In this document: positions 32,880 to 45,587 of the stretch, one piece after another
Position numbering within the stretch: the first letter of the stretch is position 1
How the letters are laid out: each line of letters opens with the position of its first letter
From: Nitrobacter sp051535215
GTDB lineage: Bacteria; Pseudomonadota; Alphaproteobacteria; Rhizobiales; Xanthobacteraceae
NCBI RefSeq assembly: GCF_051535215.1
Contig: NZ_JBPPLY010000001.1
Span: 186,001 to 250,000, forward strand
Length of the DNA stretch: 64,000 nt
Direction of reading: 5' to 3'
Program-made: the position numbers and the translations under genes
The notes under the pieces: generated by a model
Databases searched by the model: none
What the model saw: only the letters and a program-made list of their open reading frames with translations
What the model was told of the DNA's origin: nothing

Positions 32880-32911
32880 TGATTTGTCAGATTTTCTGCC
32901 GCAAAAAACAA

Positions 32912-32932
32912 CGCCCGGCACGAGGCCGGGCG
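32912..32932 (-). terminator. Rho-independent terminator of irr
   Basis: CGCCCGGC (32912-32919) pairs with GCCGGGCG (32925-32932) around a 5-nt loop, followed on the minus strand by TTGTTTTTTGC. It lies 30 bp past the irr stop. Confidence 0.85.
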
Positions 32933-32961
32933 CGATGAACATCAATCAAAATGCAAACGGG

Positions 32962-33459
32962 TCAGCGCTTCTTGCGCAGCCGCACCACCATGTCGATGCG
33001 GCTGATCTCGTAACCCTCCGGCACGTTCGGCATTTTCTGCAAAACCAGATGCGGATCCGGAATGTCGACAAGCTCGTGATTGTTCTCGAGATAGAAGTGG
33101 TGATGCGAGGTGACGTTGGTGTCGAAATAGGTCTTGGTGCCGTCGACGCTGACCTGACGCAGCAGCCCCGCGTCGGTCAACTGGTTGAGCGTGTTGTAGA
33201 CCGTGGCGAGCGAGACCGGAACCTTGGCGATGGTCGCTTCTTCGTAGAGCATTTCCGCCGTGAGATGGCGTGCACCCTTGCCGAACAGCAGCCAGCCAAG
33301 CGCCATGCGCTGCCGCGTCGGCCGCAGCCCAACCGACTGCAGCATTTCGTTGACGTCGTGCCACGGGCAGCCCGTCAACGTCGGCTGGCGTCCGTGACTG
33401 ATCGCCGCAACTTCGCGTTCTTCCTCGGCCACCATCACGATATTTTCGTTCGTACTCAC
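32962..33459 (-). CDS. irr: Iron response regulator Irr (Fur superfamily) with heme regulatory motif
   Basis: A 165-residue Fur-family regulator that senses heme status at ferrochelatase and controls iron genes through ICE sites in Rhizobiales. Residues 30-34 read Gly-Cys-Pro-Trp-His, the heme regulatory motif (Cys31-Pro32) that makes Bradyrhizobium Irr unstable with heme. The DNA-binding helix region Gly-Leu-Arg-Pro-Thr-Arg-Gln-Arg follows. Ser-His-His-His-Phe-Tyr near residue 120 could be the second heme/metal site. The GTG at 33459 is my preferred start; GTG 33483 or ATG 33435 are also possible. It is divergent from fabA. Confidence 0.93.
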   Translation of the reverse strand: MSTNENIVMVAEEEREVAAISHGRQPTLTGCPWHDVNEMLQSVGLRPTRQRMALGWLLFGKGARHLTAEMLYEEATIAKVPVSLATVYNTLNQLTDAGLLRQVSVDGTKTYFDTNVTSHHHFYLENNHELVDIPDPHLVLQKMPNVPEGYEISRIDMVVRLRKKR

Positions 33460-33937
33460 GCCATGCACCCGAAAGCTGTTCACGCAGATAGATCGTCAGA
33501 AAAACTATAGAAAGAAGGGTGTTTAGATGCAAGTTTTTCGCAACTAGAACGGCTCCAAACTGAAGTGCGCAAAAGGCGACGTCAGGTCGGTTCGTGGAAT
33601 TTCATATATACATCAATTAGATGGATTATATCAGAACATTGACCGCGGGCTGGGCTGTGACCGCCGGTCGCAGGTCTCTCTTCGGAAGATGGCCAAGCAA
33701 GCACCGGAAAACGGTGTCAAATGCGAATCAAGAGGCTGCCGAATCTTCTAGATCGACGCCGCATCACAAGACGCGACGGCAGTACGAAGCCGGTCGCCGG
33801 CATTGCTTTGCCCCCCTCCGGACCCTGTGATAGAGAGCCCGCGGCGCCGATCCAGGAACCGGCGCACGTCTCAGGCGAAAGCGATACGTTTCGCGCCTCG
33901 CGGAGCGTCATTCCTCAGGAGAGAAAGGCCAGACAGG
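33460..33937. other. irr-fabA intergenic regulatory region
   Basis: 478 bp with no convincing gene. Positions 33490-33640 are clearly AT-rich against the neighbours, with TATAGAAAGAAGG, TTTAGATGCAAG and ATATATACATCAATTAGATGG, so promoters for both genes probably lie here. ACTAGAACGGCTCCAAAC (about 33543-33560) faintly resembles a half-conserved ICE box; this is too weak to call. A 69-codon frame at 33621-33830 has no ribosome-binding site and odd composition and is not called. Confidence 0.5.
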
Positions 33938-34462
33938 ATGCAGGATCGGCGCAGCAGCTACGATTATGAGGGTTTGCTGGCTTGCGGCCGGGGCGAACTG
34001 TTCGGGCCTGGAAATGCCCAGTTGCCGTTGCCGCCGATGCTGATGTTCGACCGGATCACCGAGATCAACGACGATGGCGGTGAATTCGGCAAGGGACTGA
34101 TCCGCGCCGAACTCGACGTGAAACCCGATCTCTGGTTCTTCGGCTGCCACTTCAAGGGCGATCCGGTGATGCCGGGCTGCCTCGGCCTCGATGCGCTGTG
34201 GCAGATGGTTGGATTTTATCTCGGCTGGACCGGCGGCGAAGGTCGTGGCCGCGCGCTGGGTCTTGGCGATCTGAAGTTCACCGGCCAGGTGCTGCCGCAC
34301 GTCAGCAAGGTCGTGTACAATGTCGACATCAAGCGCGTGATGCGCTCGAAGCTTGTGCTCGGGATCGCAGACGGGTGGCTTTCCGCCGACGGCGATATTA
34401 TCTATCGCGCGAACGACTTGAAGGTCGGCCTGTTCAAGCAGGATGCCACGCCGGGTGCATGA
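33938..34462 (+). CDS. fabA: Bifunctional 3-hydroxydecanoyl-ACP dehydratase/isomerase
   Basis: A 174-residue hot-dog enzyme that dehydrates 3-hydroxydecanoyl-ACP and isomerises the product, the branch point for unsaturated fatty acids. The active-site His lies in Phe-Gly-Cys-His-Phe-Lys-Gly-Asp-Pro-Val-Met-Pro-Gly-Cys, and the Asp in Gly-Leu-Asp-Ala-Leu-Trp-Gln. The open frame extends upstream to 33803, but the ATG at 33938 gives the usual family N-terminus. It leads fabA-fabB-fabI on the plus strand. Confidence 0.96.
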   Translation: MQDRRSSYDYEGLLACGRGELFGPGNAQLPLPPMLMFDRITEINDDGGEFGKGLIRAELDVKPDLWFFGCHFKGDPVMPGCLGLDALWQMVGFYLGWTGGEGRGRALGLGDLKFTGQVLPHVSKVVYNVDIKRVMRSKLVLGIADGWLSADGDIIYRANDLKVGLFKQDATPGA

Positions 34463-34550
34463 GTGCCGATCACGTCTGCCGGTCGACGCAGGTTTCGGAT
34501 TTTGACGAGGATGCCTTCATGAGACAGCGTAACCAGAGTGCGAGGCGATC

Positions 34551-35774
34551 ATGAGGCGGGTTGTCGTCACGGGGATGGGCATTGTCTCGTCCATCGGAAA
34601 CAACACTCAGGAAGTGCTGTCGAGTCTGTACGAGGCAAAGTCCGGCATCACGCGGGCGGAGAAGTATGCGGAGCTGGGCTTCCGCTCACAAGTGCAGGGC
34701 GCGCCGACGCTCAATCCGGCCGAGGTGGTCGATCGTCGCGCGATGCGTTTTCTGGCGGAGGGCGCCGCATGGAATCACGTCGCGATGGAGCAGGCGATCC
34801 GCGACTCGGGCCTGGAGCCCGGTGACGTCTCCAACGAACGCACCGGCATCATCATGGGCTCCGGCGGCCCGTCCGCGCGCACGATCGTGGAAGCGGCCGA
34901 CATCACCCGCAGCAAGGGACCCAAGCGCGTCGGTCCGTTCGCGGTGCCCAAGGCGATGTCGTCCACCGCATCGGCGACGCTCGCCACCTGGTTCAAGATC
35001 AAGGGCGTCAACTACTCGATCTCGTCGGCCTGCGCGACCTCCAATCACTGCATCGGCAATGCCTACGAGACCATTCAGATCGGCAAGCAGGACATCGTTT
35101 TCGCCGGCGGTTGCGAGGAACTCGACTGGTCGCTGTCGGTTCTGTTCGACGCCATGGGCGCGATGTCCTCGAAATACAACGACACGCCGGCGACGGCGTC
35201 GCGGGCCTATGACGTCAGCCGCGACGGCTTCGTAATCGCCGGCGGCGCCGGCGTGGTGGTGCTGGAAGAGCTCGAACACGCAAAGGCTCGCGGCGCGCGC
35301 ATTTATGGCGAGGTCATCGGTTACGGCGCGACATCGGACGGTTACGACATGGTCGCGCCGTCGGGCGAGGGCGCCGAGCGCTGCATGAGAATGGCGATGT
35401 CGACGGTGAAAACAAAAGTCGACTACATCAACCCGCACGCGACCTCGACGCCGGCCGGTGATCCGCCGGAAATCGAGGCGATCCGCAAGGTGTTCGGCAC
35501 CGGCGAGACGTGCCCGCCGATTTCCGCCACCAAGTCGCTGACGGGCCACTCGCTCGGCGCGACCGGCGTGCAGGAGGCGATCTATTCGCTGCTGATGATG
35601 AATAACGGCTTTATCTGCGAAAGCGCAAATATCACTGAACTCGATCCGGTGTTCGCGGACATGCCTATCGTGCGCAAGCGTATCGACAACGCCAGAATTG
35701 GCGCGGTGATGTCGAATTCATTCGGCTTCGGCGGGACCAATGCCACGCTGGTATTCAAACGACTGGATGCGTGA
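34551..35774 (+). CDS. fabB: 3-oxoacyl-ACP synthase I
   Basis: A 407-residue condensing enzyme that elongates unsaturated acyl-ACPs made by FabA. The nucleophile lies in Ser-Ser-Ala-Cys-Ala-Thr-Ser near residue 163. The two histidines are in Asn-Pro-His-Ala-Thr-Ser-Thr-Pro and Ser-Leu-Thr-Gly-His-Ser-Leu-Gly. Glycine-rich Phe-Gly-Phe-Gly-Gly-Thr-Asn ends the core. It begins 88 bp after fabA, likely in one operon. Confidence 0.97.
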   Translation: MRRVVVTGMGIVSSIGNNTQEVLSSLYEAKSGITRAEKYAELGFRSQVQGAPTLNPAEVVDRRAMRFLAEGAAWNHVAMEQAIRDSGLEPGDVSNERTGIIMGSGGPSARTIVEAADITRSKGPKRVGPFAVPKAMSSTASATLATWFKIKGVNYSISSACATSNHCIGNAYETIQIGKQDIVFAGGCEELDWSLSVLFDAMGAMSSKYNDTPATASRAYDVSRDGFVIAGGAGVVVLEELEHAKARGARIYGEVIGYGATSDGYDMVAPSGEGAERCMRMAMSTVKTKVDYINPHATSTPAGDPPEIEAIRKVFGTGETCPPISATKSLTGHSLGATGVQEAIYSLLMMNNGFICESANITELDPVFADMPIVRKRIDNARIGAVMSNSFGFGGTNATLVFKRLDA

Positions 35775-35894
35775 TCGCTTCGTACGGCAGCCGGGGAGGC
35801 CGACGACGGCGGCAGCAATAACGATTATGTCAAGACCTGGGTAAAGCGCGGAGCACGTCTTGCGCGGACGTTCCGGCTCATCCAAACCTTCCAA

Positions 35895-35944
35895 CCTGTC
35901 CACGTTATCACGACGTGGATGCCCGGCTTGGGGCGGGCAAGACG
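35895..35944. repeat. Dispersed repeat family 2, partial copy
   Basis: The segment around CCACGTT...ACGTGGATGCCCGGC and GGGGCGGGC matches blocks of the element at 45435-45547. It lies just before the fabI ATG and would put a hairpin in the leader. Confidence 0.45.
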
Positions 35945-35953
35945 GAGTCTCGC

Positions 35954-36787
35954 ATGACAAACCTGATGCAAGGCAAGCGCGGCCTGATCATGGGGGTCGC
36001 CAACGACCACTCGATCGCCTGGGGCATCGCCAAGACGCTGGCCGCGCACGGCGCGGAACTGGCCTTCACCTACCAGGGCGAGGCGCTGGCCAAGCGGGTC
36101 AGGCCGCTGGCCGAATCGGTGGGCGCGAGCCTGGTGCTGCCGTGCGATGTCGAGGACATCGCGTCGGTCGACAAGGTGTTCGCCGATATCGGCAAGGCAT
36201 GGGGCAAGATGGATTTCCTGGTCCACGCCATCGCGTTCTCCGACAAGAGCGAATTGAACGGCCGCTACGCCGACACCACGCGGGAGAATTTCACGCGAAC
36301 CATGCTGATCTCCTGTTTCGCCTTCACCGAGGCCGCCAAACGCGCGGCCGCGCTGATGCCGGATGGCGGCAGCATGCTCACGCTGACCTACAACGGTGGC
36401 GACCGCGCGATGCCGAACTACAACGTGATGGGCGTCGCCAAGGCGGGGCTCGAAGCGTCGGTGCGCTATCTCGCGGTTGACTTCGGCGGGCAGAACATCC
36501 GAGTCAATGCCATTTCGGCTGGTCCGATCCGCACGCTGGCCGGCGCCGGCATCGGCGACGCTCGCTTCATGTTCGCGTTCCAGCAGAAGCATTCGCCGCG
36601 GCGGCGCGGCGTCAGTCTCGAGGAACTCGGCGGCGCCGGGCTCTATTTGTTGTCTGATTTGTCCGGTGGGGTCACCGGTGAGATTCATTTCGTCGATTCC
36701 GGCTACAACATCATCGCTATGCCTCAGCCGGACGCGCTGCGCAGCGAAGGCATCAGCAACGGCGCCTCGGGCGAGGCGGCGAAGTAA
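35954..36787 (+). CDS. fabI: Enoyl-ACP reductase (FabI)
   Basis: A 277-residue atypical short-chain dehydrogenase that reduces enoyl-ACP with NADH, the last step of each elongation cycle and the target of triclosan-type drugs. Gly-Val-Ala-Asn-Asp-His-Ser-Ile-Ala-Trp-Gly-Ile binds the nucleotide near residue 13. The catalytic pair is in Tyr-Asn-Val-Met-Gly-Val-Ala-Lys (Tyr-x6-Lys) near residue 157. Ala-Gly-Pro-Ile-Arg-Thr-Leu-Ala follows. Third in the fabA-fabB-fabI run, 180 bp after fabB. Confidence 0.96.
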   Translation: MTNLMQGKRGLIMGVANDHSIAWGIAKTLAAHGAELAFTYQGEALAKRVRPLAESVGASLVLPCDVEDIASVDKVFADIGKAWGKMDFLVHAIAFSDKSELNGRYADTTRENFTRTMLISCFAFTEAAKRAAALMPDGGSMLTLTYNGGDRAMPNYNVMGVAKAGLEASVRYLAVDFGGQNIRVNAISAGPIRTLAGAGIGDARFMFAFQQKHSPRRRGVSLEELGGAGLYLLSDLSGGVTGEIHFVDSGYNIIAMPQPDALRSEGISNGASGEAAK

Positions 36788-36844
36788 GCCGCTTTCCGAG
36801 GTGGCGCTGCAGTCGCATCGCGTTCTTCCACATGGGAAGACGAA

Positions 36845-37441
36845 TCAGCCCGCCGCGATTTTCTCCGCGCGCTGAAACGCCGGCCGGGCCACGCAGCGGT
36901 CGATGTAGCGATCGAAAGACGGACGCGACGGCACCATCTTGAACTGGCGGATCGCGAAGTTCAGGCCAGAGCCGATCACGATGTCGGCGGCGGAAAAGTC
37001 GTCGCCGAGAATCCACGGACCTTTTTCCAGTGCCTTGTCGAGCACGTCGAAAACCTGCGTGGCGCTTCCCCAGGCCGCCGTTCTCGACGGCACCTCGATC
37101 TTGGTGAAGATCTGGATCAGTGCCGGTTCGATGCAGCTTGGTCCGAAGAACAGCCATTGCAGATATTTCGCCCGGCGCGCATCGCCGAGCGGAGGAGCCA
37201 GCTTCGTGTCCGGAAAACGCTCGGCGACGTAGGCGCAGATCGCCGCTGATTCGGCGATTGCGATGTCGCCGTCGGTCAGCGCGGGCACCTTTCCCATCGG
37301 GTTGATGGCGAGAAACTCCGGTGTCTTCTGCGCGCCGGTGGAGAGGTCGGTCAAGACCCTCTCATAAGGCTGTCCGGCTTCTTCCATCAGCCAGAGCGCG
37401 GTGAACGAACGCGTGTGCGGCGACCAGTAGAGTTTCACCAT
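36845..37441 (-). CDS. Glutathione S-transferase family protein
   Basis: A 198-residue GST-like protein. An N-terminal thioredoxin fold has Val-Lys-Leu-Tyr-Trp-Ser-Pro-His-Thr-Arg-Ser near residue 2, the cis-proline Gly-Lys-Val-Pro-Ala-Leu near residue 51, and Glu-Ser-Ala-Ala-Ile that binds glutathione. An all-helical C-terminal domain follows. The catalytic group may be Ser or Tyr; the substrate is unknown. The ATG at 37441 is chosen since the fold begins there. Next to katG, it fits an oxidative or electrophile stress role. Confidence 0.85.
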   Translation of the reverse strand: MVKLYWSPHTRSFTALWLMEEAGQPYERVLTDLSTGAQKTPEFLAINPMGKVPALTDGDIAIAESAAICAYVAERFPDTKLAPPLGDARRAKYLQWLFFGPSCIEPALIQIFTKIEVPSRTAAWGSATQVFDVLDKALEKGPWILGDDFSAADIVIGSGLNFAIRQFKMVPSRPSFDRYIDRCVARPAFQRAEKIAAG

Positions 37442-37519
37442 TGAAGAGAAGTCCTTTCTTCCGGCGATCGTTTCGTCATGTCGCATAACAGGCCGGAATC
37501 GCCACATCGCGACAACGAA

Positions 37520-37548
37520 AAGCCCCCGCGAAGATATCGCAGGGGCTT
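37520..37548 (-). terminator. Rho-independent terminator of katG
   Basis: A 12-bp stem (37520-37531 with 37537-37548, one G-U wobble) around a 5-nt loop, followed on the minus strand by TTTTCG. It lies 57 bp past the katG stop and could also act as a barrier before the GST gene. Confidence 0.75.
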
Positions 37549-37604
37549 GTTGTTGCTTTTACGGCGAGAACCGACCGCGTCTCTCGAAGAGGTAACCGCC
37601 GCGA

Positions 37605-39794
<2,190 letters not shown>

Positions 39795-40041
39795 GATCAA
39801 GTCTCCGATGCTGTGCTGTCGCGTCGTTGCCGAATAGCCGCTACGGCAAATTCCAGTGGCGGATCGTCCGAGGCAAAGGTCCTTGAGCCACACTTGTCTC
39901 AGACGAGCCTCTTCAGACGGGCCGGCCGACCGGAGGTCCAAGGATTTGCCCAGACAAGGCCGCGGTCCTTCCGCAACGCGAGGGTGAGGCAAGTCTGGAA
40001 GATATCAGCGATCAGGTCCAGTCGAATTGCCTTTGCGCCTT

Positions 40042-40058
40042 GATAAGTCTAACTTATC
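40042..40058. promoter_or_regulatory. LysR-type inverted repeat in the katG-oxyR gap
   Basis: GATAAGT (40042-40048) and ACTTATC (40052-40058) are perfect inverted copies around CTA, containing a T-N11-A core as LysR regulators prefer. It ends 4 bp before the oxyR ATG, so OxyR bound there could block its own translation start region or transcription. It is more than 240 bp from katG. Confidence 0.55.
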
Positions 40059-40062
40059 GACG

Positions 40063-40977
40063 ATGGTCACACTCAAACAGCTCCGCTACCTCGCCGCGCT
40101 CGCGCGCCACGGCCATTTCGGACGCGCCGCCGACGCCTGCGCCGTCACCCAGCCGGCGCTGTCGATGCAGATCCGCGAACTCGAACAATTCCTTGGCGTC
40201 ACCCTGGTGGAGCGGCGTCCGGGTGACGTGATGCTGACCGAGATCGGCCGGGAAATTTCCCGGCGCGCCGAAGACGTGCTGGCCTCAGTGCGCGATCTCG
40301 TCGATTTCGCCCGCCACCGCGCCAGGCCGCTGACGGGACGGCTGACCCTCGGCATTATCCCCTCGCTCGCGCCATACCTGCTGCCCCGCATGCTGCCGGC
40401 GCTGCAATCGCGTTTTCCGGACCTGCAACTTGAATTGCGGGAGACGCAGACCCGCCTGCTGATCGAGGAGATCAAGGGCGGCGCGCTTGACGCCGCGATG
40501 CTGGCGCTGCCGCTCGGCGAGCCTGACATCGACACCATGGAGCTGTTCGACGATCTGTTCCTGCTCGCGGTGCCGGCGACCGATCCACGATCCGCGCGCC
40601 GCCGCGTTGCCGCGCGTGACATCGATCAGTCGCGCCTGATCCTGCTCGAGGACGGCCACTGCCTGCGCGATCAGGCTCTGGCGTTTTGCGCCACGATCCC
40701 GCGCGGACCGGCGCCGGGCGCAACCGGCATGACGTTCGGCGCATCCAGCCTCGCCACCGTGATGCAGATGGTCGCCGGCGGTTACGGCGTGACTCTGATC
40801 CCGCAGATCGCCGCCGCCGTCGAGGCGCGCGACAGTCGCGTGAAATTTCTGCGGCTGCAAGACCCGCAGCCGGGCCGCAGCATCGGGCTGGCGTTCCGCC
40901 GAACCTCGCCGCGCAAGGTTGATTTTGCAGCGCTGGGGGATGTGGTGAAGGAGTGCGTTGCGGCGAACGGTTCCTGA
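40063..40977 (+). CDS. oxyR: Hydrogen peroxide-inducible regulator OxyR
   Basis: A 304-residue LysR-type activator. The winged helix occupies residues 1-60 (Leu-Arg-Tyr-Leu-Ala-Ala-Leu...Thr-Gln-Pro-Ala-Leu-Ser). The sensor pair is Cys200 and Cys209 in Gly-His-Cys-Leu-Arg-Asp-Gln-Ala-Leu-Ala-Phe-Cys, matching Cys199/Cys208 of E. coli OxyR. Oxidation to a disulfide would switch on katG, its divergent neighbour. The start at 40063 follows the palindrome; an upstream ATG at 40027 adds 12 residues. Confidence 0.94.
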   Translation: MVTLKQLRYLAALARHGHFGRAADACAVTQPALSMQIRELEQFLGVTLVERRPGDVMLTEIGREISRRAEDVLASVRDLVDFARHRARPLTGRLTLGIIPSLAPYLLPRMLPALQSRFPDLQLELRETQTRLLIEEIKGGALDAAMLALPLGEPDIDTMELFDDLFLLAVPATDPRSARRRVAARDIDQSRLILLEDGHCLRDQALAFCATIPRGPAPGATGMTFGASSLATVMQMVAGGYGVTLIPQIAAAVEARDSRVKFLRLQDPQPGRSIGLAFRRTSPRKVDFAALGDVVKECVAANGS

Positions 40978-41045
40978 CCTCTCCCGCTTCCGAATGAGGT
41001 CGACCGACGAGGTCGGGCGGGTGGGGAATCTTCACCGACAGCGCA

Positions 41046-41068
41046 ACTCTCCCCCGCAAGCGGGAGGA
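41046..41068. repeat. CTCTCCCCCGCAAGCGGGAGG palindrome
   Basis: A second good copy of the small hairpin seen at 9539-9560. It lies downstream of oxyR, before the pnp terminator, and could fold in both transcripts. Confidence 0.5.
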
Positions 41069-41120
41069 ACGCGCTGTGCTTCGACGAAGCGCTTTCAAGC
41101 GGTGAGATGCAGGCAAACAA

Positions 41121-41148
41121 AAAGGGCGGCCTCTCGGAGCCGCCCTTT
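41121..41148 (-). terminator. Rho-independent terminator of the pnp operon
   Basis: Ten-bp arms AAAGGGCGGC (41121-41130) and GCCGCCCTTT (41139-41148) around an 8-nt loop. On the minus strand it is followed by TTTGTTTGCC, 28 bp past the pnp stop. It may serve oxyR on the other strand as well (followed by TAATTG, weaker). Confidence 0.88.
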
Positions 41149-41175
41149 TAATTGATGACCGTGCTCCGGGGAGAA

Positions 41176-43326
<2,151 letters not shown>

Positions 43327-43595
43327 TGTTTGGTCTTTCATCGGTTCACGAAAGTGCGGAGGCCGGAACGCAAAAACCATGCGCAAGATGACGAGACGCT
43401 GGCCGCAACGATGGTTGCGACGTCGGCGTCCGGCGATCCTGCCATGGTCTTCGGGTTTTGAATGGCGTCCATCCTTCCGATGGTACGGGCATTTGACCCG
43501 TCATCGCCCAGCCGCCGGATTGCTGCTGGACACGCTCTTCCTTGGGCGCGATCTGTTTTCAAAAACGGCTTTCGTTTGTCGCAGATCACGAATCG

Positions 43596-43615
43596 CGTGG
43601 ACATTCACGTCCACG
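43596..43615. promoter_or_regulatory. Hairpin in the rpsO-pnp gap
   Basis: CGTGGAC (43596-43602) pairs exactly with GTCCACG (43609-43615). GCGCGC repeats flank it to the right. It lies 29 bp past the rpsO stop in the 318-bp rpsO-pnp gap. In E. coli this gap holds a terminator and the RNase III site that controls pnp, so a like role is possible. There is no T-run. The rest of the gap shows nothing else clear. Confidence 0.45.
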
Positions 43616-43644
43616 ACTGCGCGCAGGGGTGCGCGCGGCGTCGC

Positions 43645-43914
43645 TCAGCGGCGGATGTTGTGCTTCTCGAGCAACGCCTTGTAACGCGCCTCGTCCTTCT
43701 TCTTGATGTAGTCGAGAAGGGAACGACGCGTGGAAACGAGTTTCAGGAGGCCACGGCGGGAGTGATTGTCCTTGGTGTGGCTCTTGAAATGGTTCGTCAG
43801 GTTGGAGATGCGTTCCGACAGGATCGCGACCTGAACCTCTGGCGAACCGGTATCGCCCGACTTGCGGGCGCTGGACTTGATGATTTCCGCTTTCCGTTCG
43901 GCGGTCACCGACAT
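43645..43914 (-). CDS. rpsO: 30S ribosomal protein S15
   Basis: An 89-residue S15, the primary binder of the 16S rRNA central domain. Gly-Asp-Thr-Gly-Ser-Pro-Glu-Val-Gln, His-x-Lys-Asp-His/Asn-Ser-Arg-Arg-Gly-Leu and the C-terminal Tyr-Lys-Ala-Leu-Leu-Glu-Lys are typical. It follows truB by 2 bp in the operon. Confidence 0.98.
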   Translation of the reverse strand: MSVTAERKAEIIKSSARKSGDTGSPEVQVAILSERISNLTNHFKSHTKDNHSRRGLLKLVSTRRSLLDYIKKKDEARYKALLEKHNIRR

Positions 43915-43916
43915 CG

Positions 43917-44993
43917 TCAGCCTCTTTCGTTGCGGCCGGAACTGGCTGTCAGCCCGGTCAGGTTAAAGACGCGCTTGGGGATGAGTTCGCCATGTCCCAG
44001 TTCGGCAAGGGCCAACAAGCGGCCCGCCACCGTGACATAGACTGTGCCGCTACTCTGGGGCGCATCCCGTCCGCGCAACAAGACGGCCTGGCCCCGATGG
44101 AGCCTTGCCGCATCAGCCCGAGTGACGGCCAGTGCCGGGATGTCGTCCAGCGCGGTCTCAACGGGCAATAGCGCATCGGCGAGGTTCCCCTCGCCGGATG
44201 CGGCTCTATCGCACAAAGCCTCCAGTTCTTCCAGCGGAATCATGTCCGCCTCGTCGAACGGGCCGACGACGGTGCGCCTGAGCGCGCAGATATGGCCGTA
44301 ACAGCCGAGAATCCGCCCGATATCGCGGGCCAGCGCCCGCACATAGGTTCCTTTTCCGCATTCGGCCTCGAACACGGAGCGGCCGTCGCCGGTATGGTCC
44401 GCGAGGTCGAATTGGTGAATCTCGATCTGTCGCGGCTGCAGGGCGACGGTCTCGCCGTCGCGGGCAAGGTCGTAGGCCCGTTCGCCCTGGATCTTGATCG
44501 CGGAATATTGCGGCGGGGTCTGCTCGATCACGCCGGTGAAGCGCGGCAGCAACGCCCGCACCGCGTCCGCATCCGGGCGGCTCTCGCTGGTCTGCGTGAC
44601 CCGCCCTTCGGTATCGTCGGTATCGCGCTCCTCGCCCCATTGCACCGTGAAGCGGTAGCGTTTGCGGCCGTCCATGACGAAAGGCACGGTCTTGGTGGCT
44701 TCTCCTAAGGCAATCGGCAGGCCGCCCGAGGCCAGCGGGTCGAGCGTGCCGGCGTGGCCGGCGCGCTTGGCGTTGAACAGCCGCTTCACGACCGCCACCG
44801 CGTGGGTCGAGGTCATGCCGACGGGCTTGTCGAGGACGATCCAGCCGTGCACGTCGCGGCGGTCGCGGCGCGGCTGGTTGTTCGGCCTTTTACGGGGCGC
44901 GTCGAGAAAGGGGTTTTCGGCTGCAGCTTTATTTTTCTCGGCGCCGTCGGATTCGCCGATTTTCGAATCGAGGGCGGCATCAGGCGTGGTCAT
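43917..44993 (-). CDS. truB: tRNA pseudouridine(55) synthase
   Basis: A 358-residue pseudouridine synthase for U55 in the T-loop of most tRNAs. Gly-Trp-Ile-Val-Leu-Asp-Lys-Pro-Val-Gly lies near residue 50, and the catalytic Asp is in Gly-Thr-Leu-Asp-Pro-Leu-Ala-Ser-Gly near 83. It is preceded by an extra hydrophilic tail of about 45 residues, rich in Lys, Arg and Asp. The C-terminal PUA-like domain is present. It lies between rbfA (5-bp gap) and rpsO. Confidence 0.96.
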   Translation of the reverse strand: MTTPDAALDSKIGESDGAEKNKAAAENPFLDAPRKRPNNQPRRDRRDVHGWIVLDKPVGMTSTHAVAVVKRLFNAKRAGHAGTLDPLASGGLPIALGEATKTVPFVMDGRKRYRFTVQWGEERDTDDTEGRVTQTSESRPDADAVRALLPRFTGVIEQTPPQYSAIKIQGERAYDLARDGETVALQPRQIEIHQFDLADHTGDGRSVFEAECGKGTYVRALARDIGRILGCYGHICALRRTVVGPFDEADMIPLEELEALCDRAASGEGNLADALLPVETALDDIPALAVTRADAARLHRGQAVLLRGRDAPQSSGTVYVTVAGRLLALAELGHGELIPKRVFNLTGLTASSGRNERG

Positions 44994-44998
44994 GGTCG

Positions 44999-45412
44999 TC
45001 AGCTTTCGTCCGAATCCGGTGCGAGGTCTCTCTGCACCGCAGGTGTTCGCAATAATTTCTCGATACGTTCCGCTTCGTCGAATCGCTCGTCGGCGCGGAA
45101 GCGGATGTCAGGTGCAAATTTCAGGTTAACGCGCCGCGCGATTTCTCCGCGCAGGAATTTCCTGTTGCGGTCGAGCGCCTCGATCACGTCGGCCGTGTCG
45201 CGCCCGCCGAGCGGCATCACGTAGATCGTCGCGAGCTTGAGGTCGGCGGACATGCGGACCTCGGGCACGGTGACGAGATGCCCTTCAAGAACGGGATCAT
45301 GAACCAGGCCCTGGGTGAGAATGTCGGCGATCGCGTGACGCACGGTCTCGGCGACGCGCAGTTGACGTTGCGAGCCGCCGGGATGTTTCGCGGGTTGATG
45401 ATGACGGGGCAT
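44999..45412 (-). CDS. rbfA: 30S ribosome-binding factor A
   Basis: A 137-residue KH-like cold-shock factor that helps mature the 16S rRNA 5' end. Arg-Gln-Leu-Arg-Val-Ala-Glu-Thr-Val-Arg, Leu-Lys-Leu-Ala-Thr-Ile-Tyr-Val-Met-Pro-Leu and Pro-Asp-Ile-Arg-Phe match the family. It follows infB after a 175-bp gap filled by a dispersed repeat. Confidence 0.95.
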   Translation of the reverse strand: MPRHHQPAKHPGGSQRQLRVAETVRHAIADILTQGLVHDPVLEGHLVTVPEVRMSADLKLATIYVMPLGGRDTADVIEALDRNRKFLRGEIARRVNLKFAPDIRFRADERFDEAERIEKLLRTPAVQRDLAPDSDES

Positions 45413-45434
45413 AGAAGATCTTTCAAACAGTCGC

Positions 45435-45547
45435 CGTGCCCCTGCATGCCGCGGGCATCCACGTCTTCTCTCAGCATCTGAATTGAGACGTGGATGGCCG
45501 GACCTTTATGCGAAGGCGCGCTTCACGCTTTCGTCCGGCCATGACGC
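45435..45547. repeat. Dispersed palindromic repeat, family 2 copy
   Basis: CATGCCGCGGGCATCCACGTC at the left and GACGTGGATGGCCGG further right form long inverted arms. It ends TCCGGCCATGACGCCG, as at 4903-4992. It sits inside the infB-rbfA gap of an essential operon, so read-through must be tolerated. Confidence 0.6.
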
Positions 45548-45587
45548 CGTATTTCGAACTGACCCAGCATTCTCGTGAGATTCGAAC

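Noticed and set aside
33621..33830. 69-codon frame in the irr-fabA gap
   Set aside because: No ribosome-binding site, no family, composition unlike neighbours; it lies in the control region.
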